Below, piece by piece: positions 1 to 8,580 of a stretch of 36,291 bases of DNA. The stretch is from assembly GCA_024244665.1 (NCBI GenBank), contig JAAEOI010000196.1, positions 1 to 36,291 of the forward strand, in the 5' to 3' direction. The DNA is from Bacteroidota bacterium (GTDB lineage: Bacteria; Bacteroidota; Bacteroidia; Bacteroidales; GCA-2748055). Each line of letters starts with the position of its first letter. Position 1 is the stretch's first letter. A model generated the notes under the pieces. That model was given only the letters and a program-made list of their open reading frames with translations, had not been told where the DNA came from and did no database searches. Made by a program: the position numbers and the translations under genes.

Positions 1-504
1 ATAGATCGCATCGGCCGACCAGAAACTGTACCTTCTCGGACTACCCCCTTTGCGGAACCAGAAGCGGGCATAGTTATCCAGGTATTGGGTATCATGGAGC
101 CATCTGCCTTCATAAAAGTGATGTCCGGCAGCACAGCTGATGGTATTGTGTTTTCCCGACCAGCTGACCTGGGGTAGAAACTCAGTAATCACATATCCGC
201 CGGGTGTGTTTTTTATGTGCTTCCTGAAGGTCCACCATCTGAAATAATAGCTTTTCTCGAGCTCCTTATCCGGACAATCAAACAATGGGATATTATTACT
301 TAAAAATTCCCAGGCCTCATGATTGGGAATGGCATTCACATACAGTTCCTCATCTCCCGCATTAAATTCATCTATATAATGGCTGAATTGCTCCGGATTT
401 AACAGGGATTTCTCCGAAAACTTTTTTGTATCAGGAGTGCAGGCACTGAGGAGAAACAGGCTTAATGCAGGTAAGACTAAGAATCGCAGCTGGTTTAATT
501 TCAT
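1..504 (-). CDS. MGH1-like six-hairpin glycosidase lipoprotein, N-terminal part only
   Basis: The first 168 codons read without a stop to the window edge, so the C-terminal part is missing. The protein begins with a lipoprotein signal peptide (lipobox around LLSAC, Cys about 22), implying a membrane-anchored, probably surface or periplasmic enzyme. The visible part has motifs I associate with the MGH1-like / glucosidase (GH63-like) six-hairpin fold: YYFRWWTFRKHI, a VSWSGKHNTI stretch, CAAGHHFYEGRWL and SFWSADAIY. Catalytic acids of that fold would lie beyond the edge. The start at 504 lies only 20 bases after the stop of the upstream gene at 525, so the two are likely one minus-strand transcript. 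Family assignment is from memory of motifs; substrate unknown. Confidence 0.6.
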   Translation of the reverse strand, partial: MKLNQLRFLVLPALSLFLLSACTPDTKKFSEKSLLNPEQFSHYIDEFNAGDEELYVNAIPNHEAWEFLSNNIPLFDCPDKELEKSYYFRWWTFRKHIKNTPGGYVITEFLPQVSWSGKHNTISCAAGHHFYEGRWLHDTQYLDNYARFWFRKGGSPRRYSFWSADAIY

Positions 505-524
505 GATCAATTCATCATGGTTTT

Positions 525-2945
525 CTACCTCTTGAGGATCAGTTCTTTCTTAACATAGGGGGCCGGGTAGGTGGTCAGCCAAACTTCCGGTTTGAATTCT
601 GTAATACCACCCTTCATTCCCAAAACAACAACATCTATCTCTTTTCCAACCATATCCGGGGTAAGAGGGACATAATAGGTATAGTGTGATTTGGCTTTCA
701 TAGCCGGATACTCAAACGGGTTTACAGGATAGGAGGGACTTCTGTCCGGTGCCCCGACAGGTAAGCCATCCACCCGTATGGCTGCATAGGCTCCTTCAAT
801 ACCATGTTCTCCTTCCAGGCAAATGGCCAGGTAAGAGCCGGAAGGGATTTCATTGAGGGTGGTTGAAGCGGACCATGCATGTTCGGCTTTAATTTTGTAA
901 TACGGGCTGTAAAGGTGTGATCCGCGCCATTCACTCCTGTCCAGCGGCTTTCCATCCAGGAAACCCTCCACTTCCACTACCTTGTCGGGTGTTCCCCTGA
1001 ATCGAACATACCTGACCGGCTTCTCCGGATCAAGTTTTATTTTCATGGTGTTTTGCGCCAGTATCCTGATTTCCTGCCATTCACTGAGGTCTTCAGATAC
1101 CTCAAGGAAGACTGCTTCTTCTGTTTTCCACGGTTGCATGGCATGCTCACTCCCCACTTCGATGATCAATTCATCCATGCTGATGGCCTGTCCAAAATCC
1201 AGTCTCAGCGATCCTCCGTTTAACAGATCAGCCTTGTGTCGGCGACGGCTAACATAAAAAGAGGTGCTTGGATCGCCATCGAACATATAATGATCCCATA
1301 AGCCTCTGTCCGCAAATAGTGGCTGATTCAGAAATTCATCCCTGGCAGCCTTAACCTCGGGCACCCTGGTTTCTCCTGAACGATCCAGTTCTCGAATCTC
1401 CAGGGCATTATTGTCCGTAGAGAAGATAGTAGCCTCATACAAAGCTTCCGCATCAACCGGCACATCGCAGGGATTGAGATCAGCGATCTTCCGGTGATAT
1501 GACTCTGTCAGGGGTTCTCCGGGAAACTCTATTTTCACCGACCGTCCTTTTAGAAGTGAATTGACTTTCGTTCCCACCAGCTCTGCTTCTGAAAAACGCT
1601 GTCCTGCAGCTTCCAGCTTAATGCTATGTTTCGTGCCTGGAAGTCCTGCCATCATGATTCTGACAGGTTTTCCGGGGACATCCTGTAAAATCTCGTAATC
1701 ACATCCGTCGATGCCAAGGCCTCCCTGGCCATCCGGACAGATCAGGACCAGTGATGCGCGAAAGGGATCTACCGGAACTTTAAATGAATCGCCCTTTTTA
1801 AACGTGCCCAATATCCTTTCAATGGGGTGAAGAAGCCTGGCTTCATACAGGATATCGTCTGTGAGTCCGGTCTCTTCATCCAGGTTTACCTCTACTTCCG
1901 AGGGTTCCCAGGATAAATTCCTGAGTGTGATCAATCTTGTACTGGCATCACCTCTTGAGACTGCTTTTTCTCCATAGCTTTCTTCAGGTAAAACCAGACC
2001 GTTCACCATGATCGGACCATATAAGCGGGCAATATTGAATATTCTTGCAAGCTTTGGGTACTCATCATCGCTCAGGAACCATGGGTTCCCGTATAATTGA
2101 GGAGATAAAATCAATGATCGGTTGAAGGCCTGAAGAATAAGGTCATCCTCCCAGTAATTGAGACAGGAAGAGAGACAGACTCCATGATCTTCTGTGAGGC
2201 GCATTAATTCCGGGACAATGTCTCTTGAAATTGCTCCAGCCCGGTGGTGTGGAGCGGTCATTCTCCAATTGCCCATGTGGACATCGATGTAGGTTTCGGC
2301 TCCTCCCCACAGGAAGGTGGTTGCATGTTTTTTTGCTTCCTCGCTCAGGTTTAAACGGTGGTTCAAAAAGATCAGGTCGGGACTGTATTTACGGCATTCA
2401 TTCATCATTCTGATAAAGGCATCCTGCTTTTCGTCTCTCAACTGACCCACGACCGCGTCTAATTTCAATAAGCGGAACTCATAATCACGGCATAATCTGA
2501 CCATCATATCGATGCGTGCCTGTTCTTCTTCAGGCGTATTACCAAAGCCATCGGGCCCGCCCCAGGTCCCCAAACGGGTGCCCATCGCTTTTGCCTCCTT
2601 GTAGATCGGATCAAAGCCATTGGGAAATTGCCTTTTGAACTCTTCCGAATCCATGCTGCCATACCATCTGGCTTTGTCGATAGCCCCGGCGCTGATCACA
2701 TAGATATCGAGGGTCATGCCATATTCGGATTTCAGCCAGTTAAAGAACCGCAGGTTGGTGAGGGTCTGGGCTTCAGTGCTGCCTTCATTAGTGTTGTTAA
2801 TCCATGAGAAATACTGTGACAGGGATGGGGTATTCTCATCGGCTCCAGGGTACACATCTGTTTGTGAATCCTGTCCCGGGAGAAGGCAAAACGAGCATAA
2901 AGCCAGGATAATAATAGTCGCGGTAATTCTTCTGTTTTCTTTCAT
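525..2945 (-). CDS. Clan GH-D-like glycosidase with C-terminal discoidin-like domain (paralogue A)
   Basis: The 806-residue secreted protein has a signal peptide at residues 1-24. An N-terminal TIM-barrel-like region follows with GTRLGTWGGPDGFG (about 122-135) and LLKLDAV, whose Asp163 is placed like the nucleophile of clan GH-D (alpha-galactosidase-type) enzymes. Further conserved acids are at GGAETYIDVH (about 214-223) and NYWEDDLI. A beta-sandwich comes next, then an F5/8 type C (discoidin)-like carbohydrate-binding region at about 545-680, and a terminal domain. I cannot place it in a named GH family. It is strikingly similar along its whole length to the protein at 5842-8259. It is transcribed divergently from the GH106-like gene (89-base gap) and lies upstream of the MGH1-like gene. 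Retaining alpha-glycosidase activity is inference. Confidence 0.65.
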   Translation of the reverse strand: MKENRRITATIIILALCSFCLLPGQDSQTDVYPGADENTPSLSQYFSWINNTNEGSTEAQTLTNLRFFNWLKSEYGMTLDIYVISAGAIDKARWYGSMDSEEFKRQFPNGFDPIYKEAKAMGTRLGTWGGPDGFGNTPEEEQARIDMMVRLCRDYEFRLLKLDAVVGQLRDEKQDAFIRMMNECRKYSPDLIFLNHRLNLSEEAKKHATTFLWGGAETYIDVHMGNWRMTAPHHRAGAISRDIVPELMRLTEDHGVCLSSCLNYWEDDLILQAFNRSLILSPQLYGNPWFLSDDEYPKLARIFNIARLYGPIMVNGLVLPEESYGEKAVSRGDASTRLITLRNLSWEPSEVEVNLDEETGLTDDILYEARLLHPIERILGTFKKGDSFKVPVDPFRASLVLICPDGQGGLGIDGCDYEILQDVPGKPVRIMMAGLPGTKHSIKLEAAGQRFSEAELVGTKVNSLLKGRSVKIEFPGEPLTESYHRKIADLNPCDVPVDAEALYEATIFSTDNNALEIRELDRSGETRVPEVKAARDEFLNQPLFADRGLWDHYMFDGDPSTSFYVSRRRHKADLLNGGSLRLDFGQAISMDELIIEVGSEHAMQPWKTEEAVFLEVSEDLSEWQEIRILAQNTMKIKLDPEKPVRYVRFRGTPDKVVEVEGFLDGKPLDRSEWRGSHLYSPYYKIKAEHAWSASTTLNEIPSGSYLAICLEGEHGIEGAYAAIRVDGLPVGAPDRSPSYPVNPFEYPAMKAKSHYTYYVPLTPDMVGKEIDVVVLGMKGGITEFKPEVWLTTYPAPYVKKELILKR

Positions 2946-3034
2946 TGTTTCGAATATCTCTATTTATGTCTAAATCTAAGAATAATTGATATATTTACTT
3001 GCGCGGTGTAAATAAATAATTTTAGAATATTCTC

Positions 3035-5854
3035 ATGAAGTATCTGTTTGCCATTTCATTCTTCTCTCTGTTGCTTTTAAACTCATGTTCTGACAATCAG
3101 GAGGCCACCGGAGGGACCTCTGTTGAAATTTTATCTGAAAACTTTATTGATCCCCCAAATAGTGCCCGACCCGGGGCCTTCTGGTGCTGGCTAAATGGAA
3201 ACATTACAAGGACGGCAATTACCCGCGATCTGGAAGAGATGAAGGATAAGGGTATGAGCAGAGCAGAAATATGGGATGTGGCTGCCGCGCGAAATCAGGA
3301 TAATTTTATTCCCGCGGGTGGCGCTTTTCTGGGTGATAGCTCGGTTGCATTGATCAAACATGCCCTGGCTGAAGGAGAAAGACTTGGCTTAAAAATAGGG
3401 ATGATAGGATCGAGTGGATGGAACGCAGGAGGTCCCTGGGTTATGCCGGAATGGGCTTCCAAGGCTCTTTTTCATTCAGAAATTGCAGCAGTTGGTCCGG
3501 CAGCGATTTCCATTGAGCTTCCCTTTCCCGCTCTGCCCGCTCTATGTCCAAAAGATGAGCAGGGAAGACCTCTCTATTATGGTGAGGTGGCTGTTCTGGC
3601 TCTACCCGATAAAAAGCAGCAAAGGGTTGAAAGCAAGGATAAGATTATCGATCTCACAGATCACTTTGTTGAAGGTGTTCTTAATTGTGAGCTACCTGAG
3701 GGTGACTGGACTATTTTGAGGTTTATTTTTTCAAATACCGGGCAAGAACTGATCGTGCCCAGTCCAAACTCAGGAGGCTTATTTATAGATTTTCTGGATC
3801 CTCAGGCCACCATAAACCATCTGCAATATTTTATGGATCGCCTTGGAATGAAAACCGGGAAGTCCAAAAAGACAGGATTGGCATGTCTTGAATTTGACAG
3901 CATGGAGTTGGACGAGGGTGTCCCCTGGACAGATTCCATGGCTGATATCTTTAAAAAGAGGAGGGGATATGACCTTATCAGTTACCTGCCGGTTCTGGCT
4001 GGTTGGAGTGTGGGTAATGAAACAGAGTCGTTTATGTACGATTGGAAAAAAACCATTAGTGATCAGTTGATATTCAGTCATTATGCAACCGGACGAAGAT
4101 TTCTTGAGAAATATGGTGTCGAGCTTGTGGCAGAAGCTGGTGGCCCGGGACCTCCCATTTGGGATACATGTCCTGTCGATGCATTGGAAGCACTGGGAAA
4201 TGTGAGTATTCCAAGAGGTGAATTCTGGATAAGGCACCGGAATATGTTTTTAATCAAACAAGTTGCCAGCGCTTCTCATATTTATGGTAAAAAAATTGTG
4301 GATGCAGAATCGTTTACGACCTGGAGACGATGGAAAGACTCGCCTTTTGCGCTTAAACTTATTGTTGACAGGGCTTTTTGTGAGGGTTTGAACTGTATCA
4401 CCTTCCATACTTTTGCCAATACCAATCCGGAGGACGGGCTTCCCGGACGTACCTATCATGCAGGCGTGGATATTAACCCGGCCACAACCTGGTGGGAAAA
4501 ATCACGACCGTTTATGGACTACCTGTCCCGGTGCAGCTATATGCTTCAAAATGGAAAATTTGTGGCTGATGTCTGCTACTTTTATGGCGATCAGGCACCA
4601 AACTTTTATCCGTTTTTCCATGATGTGCCAGAAAAGCCTGAGCTGCCAGGACTGGCAAGTGGGTATGACTACGATGTGGTTAACAGCGATGTCATTCTAA
4701 ACAGGATGTCTGTTGAGGATGGCAGGATTGTACTTCCCGATGGCATGAGCTATTCAGTGATGGTATTACCAGACCAGGTTCATATGCCTCTTAACGTGTT
4801 AAAAAAGCTTGAGCAGATGGTTTTGGATGGAGCCACAGTGATAGGTCCCAGGCCAGAGCATGTCCCGGGATTGAATGATGCTGAATCTGATAACAATGAG
4901 CTCACTCTGATAGTTGACCGTATGTGGCAGGGTGTAGATGGGGCAGGTCTTAAAATGACCACTTATGGAGAAGGCAGGATCTTTGATGGTCTGACAATAA
5001 GCGAAGTTTTACAGGGAGATAATATAGAAAAAGACTTTGATTTCAAAGGGAATTCTGATCTCGATTTTATCCACCGCCAATACGGGGATGGAGAAGCCTA
5101 TTTTATCCGAAATGAAGGTGAAAACAGTTTTTCGGGAACATGCACCTTCAGGTCTTCCGGAAAGTACCCGGAGATTTGGGATCCATCAACCGGGAAGAGC
5201 TATGCATTGAAGGACTTCAGCCGGGAGGATGGCATGATAGAGGCACAGATGGAACTGGATCCGGGTGCATCACTATTTGTTGTTTTCTCTGATTCAAAAA
5301 GGTCTCTCGCCGAATGGAGTGACCATCAAGGAATCGTTGAGGCCGAAGAACAAGTTGAAGGACCCTGGAAAATTACCTTCCCGGATGGATGGGGAGCTCC
5401 TGCAGAAACCACATTTGATGATTTGATTTCATGGACCGAATCTGAACAGAAAGGGATATCTTACTTTTCAGGAACAGCCACTTATCATAAGACTTTGTCC
5501 ATGGATCCAGAGAAGATCAGTCGGTACAGAAGGATTTTCCTGGATTTGGGGGAGATTCGTGATGTTTCTGAAGTTTTCATCAATGGCTCATCAGCGGGCA
5601 TACTATGGAAGAAGCCCTACCTGGCAGACATTTCAGACCTGCTCAAAGCAGGTGATAACCAGGTGGAAATTGAGATTGTCAATCTTTGGGTAAACCGATT
5701 GACCGGCGATATGCTTTCTGAACCGGGAGATCGCTACTGTCACACCAATCATCCATATGTAACCCAGGATAACTGGGCCGGAGGAGGTGACGAAACCTAC
5801 AGATTGCAGCCCGCCGGATTGCTTGGTCCTGTGACCATCCGCTATTCAGAATAG
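3035..5854 (+). CDS. GH106-like alpha-L-rhamnosidase family lipoprotein
   Basis: The 939-residue lipoprotein has signal peptide LLLLNSC with lipid-accepting Cys18. Residues 40-80 carry the signature I associate with GH106: PPNSARPGAFWCWLNGN followed by ITRDLEEMKDKGM. Later come a GRTYHAGVDINPATTWW stretch, typical of the barrel, and a YFYGD element. Residues about 775-900 form a galactose-binding-like beta-sandwich (FLDLGEIRDVSEVFING, then GDNQVEIEIVNLWVNRL). Length fits the family (roughly 900-1100). Known GH106 members release terminal alpha-L-rhamnose from pectin or other rhamnose-containing glycans; activity here is inferred. The gene lies between two minus-strand paralogues and its last 13 bases overlap the end of the second. 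An upstream TATATTTA (2990-2997) is a weak -7 candidate. Confidence 0.75.
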   Translation: MKYLFAISFFSLLLLNSCSDNQEATGGTSVEILSENFIDPPNSARPGAFWCWLNGNITRTAITRDLEEMKDKGMSRAEIWDVAAARNQDNFIPAGGAFLGDSSVALIKHALAEGERLGLKIGMIGSSGWNAGGPWVMPEWASKALFHSEIAAVGPAAISIELPFPALPALCPKDEQGRPLYYGEVAVLALPDKKQQRVESKDKIIDLTDHFVEGVLNCELPEGDWTILRFIFSNTGQELIVPSPNSGGLFIDFLDPQATINHLQYFMDRLGMKTGKSKKTGLACLEFDSMELDEGVPWTDSMADIFKKRRGYDLISYLPVLAGWSVGNETESFMYDWKKTISDQLIFSHYATGRRFLEKYGVELVAEAGGPGPPIWDTCPVDALEALGNVSIPRGEFWIRHRNMFLIKQVASASHIYGKKIVDAESFTTWRRWKDSPFALKLIVDRAFCEGLNCITFHTFANTNPEDGLPGRTYHAGVDINPATTWWEKSRPFMDYLSRCSYMLQNGKFVADVCYFYGDQAPNFYPFFHDVPEKPELPGLASGYDYDVVNSDVILNRMSVEDGRIVLPDGMSYSVMVLPDQVHMPLNVLKKLEQMVLDGATVIGPRPEHVPGLNDAESDNNELTLIVDRMWQGVDGAGLKMTTYGEGRIFDGLTISEVLQGDNIEKDFDFKGNSDLDFIHRQYGDGEAYFIRNEGENSFSGTCTFRSSGKYPEIWDPSTGKSYALKDFSREDGMIEAQMELDPGASLFVVFSDSKRSLAEWSDHQGIVEAEEQVEGPWKITFPDGWGAPAETTFDDLISWTESEQKGISYFSGTATYHKTLSMDPEKISRYRRIFLDLGEIRDVSEVFINGSSAGILWKKPYLADISDLLKAGDNQVEIEIVNLWVNRLTGDMLSEPGDRYCHTNHPYVTQDNWAGGGDETYRLQPAGLLGPVTIRYSE

Positions 5855-8259
5855 AGCAAAAGCTCCTTTTTCCCGAAGGGTATGGGGTATGAAGTTATCC
5901 AGACTTCCGGTTTATATTCAGAGATCCCATCTTTCATTGTCAGCACAACAGCATCGATTTTTGCGCCTGTCATCTCCTCACTTAAGGGGATGTAATATGT
6001 ATAGTTGGAATCTCTTCTTCGCACCGGATACTCCCACTGATTAATCGAATAGGAGACAGATCTGTCGGGTGCCCCAATGGCTATGCCATTTACACGAATG
6101 GCTGCATATGCCCCTTCCACGCCATGCTTCCCATTCAATGCAATGGCAAGGTAAGAACCCGAAGGTACTTCATCCAGCATAAAGGAATATTCCCATGCCT
6201 CCCTGGCCGGGTTGCGGCGGTATGCGGAAAAATGGTGCGAGGCACTCCATTTGTCACGCTCTACAGCCTTGCCATTTCTGTACCCCTCTATCTCATAAAT
6301 ATTCTCTGGTGTACCCTGGAGGCGCATATATCGGATCGCTTTGTTTGGATCCAGGTCAATTTCCATATCCAATCCTGCGAGAAAGGTAATTTGTTCCCAA
6401 TCCTTCAGATTGGAAGAAACTTCGGCCCTTATTGCCTCCCATGATTTAAATGGCTGCAGGGCCTGTTCGTCCTTCACCCGAATGACCAGTTTGTCCAGGC
6501 TGACCTTTTCACCCAGATCCAGGCGGAAGGATCCTCCATTTATCAAAAGATCACCTGAGCCTCTCCGACGGGATACATAGAATGAGGTGTTTTTTTTGCC
6601 ATCGAACATATAACGGTCCCAAAGTCCCCGGTCTACAAACAGTTCCTGGTTAAAAAACGCATCCCTGGAATCACTTACCTGTGGGATGCTGCTTGGACCT
6701 GATCGCAAAAGCGATCTTACTTCAAGGGCATTGTTGTCAGCTGCAAAACAGGTAGCTTCGTAAAGTGCCTGGGCATCTTCCGGAACGGGCTTTTCCGTCA
6801 TATCCCCCAATTTCCTGTGCCAGTCATGCGCCAGTTTGTCTCCTTCGAATTGTAATGGAATCACATCGCCATTGACAAATTCACTGACTTCAACTCCATC
6901 TATCATGGCAGCTGTGAACACTCCCTTCCCTTCCTTCAGGGAAATCTTCCTCTCCTCCCCCGGCATTCCGAGCAGCTCTATCTTTAAGGGTTTGCCAGGT
7001 ATATCCTGTATGATTTCATAGTCAGTGCCTTCTATGGCAAATCCTGGAGTGCCATTGCTGCTGGCTACCAGCAGACAGGAGCGAAATGGTAGTACCTCAA
7101 CTTCCAGGTAGTCGCCTTTTTTGAATACACCCAGAACTTTTTCAGTGGGATGATATTGTCTCACTTCAATCTGCTTTCCCTTCTCCAGGCCGATCTCTTC
7201 ATCCAGTTTTACGGTAAAGGAGAGCGGACTCCACCCCAGGTTTCGCAGGGTGATCAGCCGTGTCCTTTCATCCCCCCGCGAAACTGCATTTAGTCCATAT
7301 TTTTCTTCAGGGAGCACAATACCCTCCACCAGGATGTCGCGGTATTTCCGTGTCAGATTATAGATTCGGGCCAGCTTGGGAAATTCATCATCCCTGAGCA
7401 GCCACGGGTTCCCGTAAATTTCCGGGGCCAGAATCATGTTCCTGTTAAAGGCTTGAAGGATCAGGTCATCCTCCCAATAGTCGAGACAGGACGAAATACA
7501 AACTCCATGATCCTCACTCAACCTCATCAAGTCCGGGGCTAATTCCCTGGATAATGCCCCTGCCCTGTGATGTGTGGCAGTGACCCTATTTACCATATGC
7601 ACATCAATATAGGTTTCAGCACCACCCATCAGGGAAGTGGTAGCATGCTTCTTTGCTTCCTCGTGCAGATTCAACCTGTGATTTAGTAAAATTAAATCCG
7701 GACTATATTTGCGGCATTCAGCCATCATATTGATAAAAGCCTCCTGTTTGCTGTCTCTCAGATTCCCGCAAACGGCATCAAACTTGAATAGTTCAAATTT
7801 GTAATCCCGGCAAAGTGCCACCATCATCTCTGTCCGTGCGGCCACTTCTGCAGGTGTATCCCCGAAGCCATCCGGTCCTCCCCAGATCCCGAGGCGGGTG
7901 CCTGATTCACGGGCGAGACTGTACATGGGTTGAAAACCATTGGGGAATTGGGATTTGAATCTATTGGAATTATCTGAGCCATAGTGACCCGCACCATCAA
8001 TAGCCCCAGCGTCGTAGGCATAGATATCAAGTTTCATTCCATACTCGTCATTTAGCCATTTGAAGAATGCAAGGTTCTTTAATGTCTGTTCTTCAGTGCT
8101 TCCCTCATTGGTGTTATTGATCCAGGAGAAATACTGGGATCGGGATGGAGTTTTTTCATTTGCTCCCGGGAAGACATCTGGTTCAGTTTTTTGTGAGAGT
8201 AGAGATCCGTAAATTGACAAAGCAATAAGTGTCAGAAAGCTGGGCTTAAGGAGTTTCAT
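5842..8259 (-). CDS. Clan GH-D-like glycosidase with C-terminal discoidin-like domain (paralogue B)
   Basis: The 805-residue secreted protein is collinear with the product of 525-2945, with long shared blocks such as SQYFSWINNTNEGSTE and WGGPDGFG. The signal peptide is at residues 1-22. The putative nucleophile Asp161 is in LFKFDAV, and GGAETYIDVH and YWEDDLI are retained, so both copies look catalytically competent. A discoidin-like domain lies at about 545-680. The gene overlaps the end of the GH106-like gene by 13 bases, tail to tail, and both proteins end in Tyr-Ser-Glu. Its upstream region holds a TATCTTTG -7 box inside a 16-base palindrome. The order points to duplication followed by insertion of, or inversion around, the GH106-like gene, or to retention of a three-gene module. 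Substrate unknown. Confidence 0.65.
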   Translation of the reverse strand: MKLLKPSFLTLIALSIYGSLLSQKTEPDVFPGANEKTPSRSQYFSWINNTNEGSTEEQTLKNLAFFKWLNDEYGMKLDIYAYDAGAIDGAGHYGSDNSNRFKSQFPNGFQPMYSLARESGTRLGIWGGPDGFGDTPAEVAARTEMMVALCRDYKFELFKFDAVCGNLRDSKQEAFINMMAECRKYSPDLILLNHRLNLHEEAKKHATTSLMGGAETYIDVHMVNRVTATHHRAGALSRELAPDLMRLSEDHGVCISSCLDYWEDDLILQAFNRNMILAPEIYGNPWLLRDDEFPKLARIYNLTRKYRDILVEGIVLPEEKYGLNAVSRGDERTRLITLRNLGWSPLSFTVKLDEEIGLEKGKQIEVRQYHPTEKVLGVFKKGDYLEVEVLPFRSCLLVASSNGTPGFAIEGTDYEIIQDIPGKPLKIELLGMPGEERKISLKEGKGVFTAAMIDGVEVSEFVNGDVIPLQFEGDKLAHDWHRKLGDMTEKPVPEDAQALYEATCFAADNNALEVRSLLRSGPSSIPQVSDSRDAFFNQELFVDRGLWDRYMFDGKKNTSFYVSRRRGSGDLLINGGSFRLDLGEKVSLDKLVIRVKDEQALQPFKSWEAIRAEVSSNLKDWEQITFLAGLDMEIDLDPNKAIRYMRLQGTPENIYEIEGYRNGKAVERDKWSASHHFSAYRRNPAREAWEYSFMLDEVPSGSYLAIALNGKHGVEGAYAAIRVNGIAIGAPDRSVSYSINQWEYPVRRRDSNYTYYIPLSEEMTGAKIDAVVLTMKDGISEYKPEVWITSYPIPFGKKELLLYSE
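5854..5871 (+). terminator. Possible weak terminator hairpin after the GH106-like gene
   Basis: GAGC AAAA GCTC followed by CTTTTT starts at the last base of the GH106-like stop codon and lies within the 3' coding end of the opposing gene. The stem is only 4 bp, so this is tentative. Confidence 0.25.
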
Positions 8260-8317
8260 TGATGGATGATTTATTTTATTGATAAAATTAAAGAAATTCC
8301 AGACTCAATAATTATTC

Positions 8318-8333
8318 CAAAGATAGATCTTTG
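8318..8333 (-). promoter_or_regulatory. Palindrome overlapping a Bacteroidota -7 box upstream of paralogue B
   Basis: CAAAGAT AG ATCTTTG is a perfect inverted repeat with a 2-base spacer. Read on the minus strand it includes TATCTTTG (8325-8318), a full match to the Bacteroidota -7 consensus TAnnTTTG, about 58 bases before the start codon at 8259. No clear TTTG -33 box is seen at the usual distance. It could be an operator for a dimeric regulator overlapping the promoter, or chance symmetry of the promoter box. Confidence 0.4.
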
Positions 8334-8350
8334 TATTCAATTAATTGTTA

Positions 8351-8580
8351 TTATCTACCCTGTGAATTTATCTCATCGAAGGTCGCAATCATCGCCTTCA
8401 ATTTTTCCTTAATAGCTGGAAGGATCGGCCATATTCTGGTCCTGTCTCTTCACCAGGTCGCCATAGGAAACCAGGCACACGGCACCATGATCTCCACCGA
8501 TGTCATGATCCCCTCCTGGCCTGACAATTGTGGCAGGTAAGAAGCAGGGCAGCAATAGTGATCAGGAATTGTTTTTTCAT
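8351..8580 (-). pseudogene. Decayed exported-protein gene (signal peptide plus shifted C-terminal remnant)
   Basis: An ATG at 8580 overlaps the stop of the phosphatase gene as ATGA. It starts a good signal peptide (MKKQFLITIAALLLTCHNCQA) that ends at a TGA after 25 codons. A second frame continues with a protein-like stretch (GIMTSVEIMVPCAW), meets another TGA, then reads ILPAIKEKLKAMIATFDEINSQG to a stop at 8351. The pattern suggests a gene reduced by an internal deletion with a frameshift and a nonsense codon. The helical tail resembles the end of many sulfatases, but I cannot name the family. The stop-start overlap implies it was once co-translated with the phosphatase. Confidence 0.4.
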
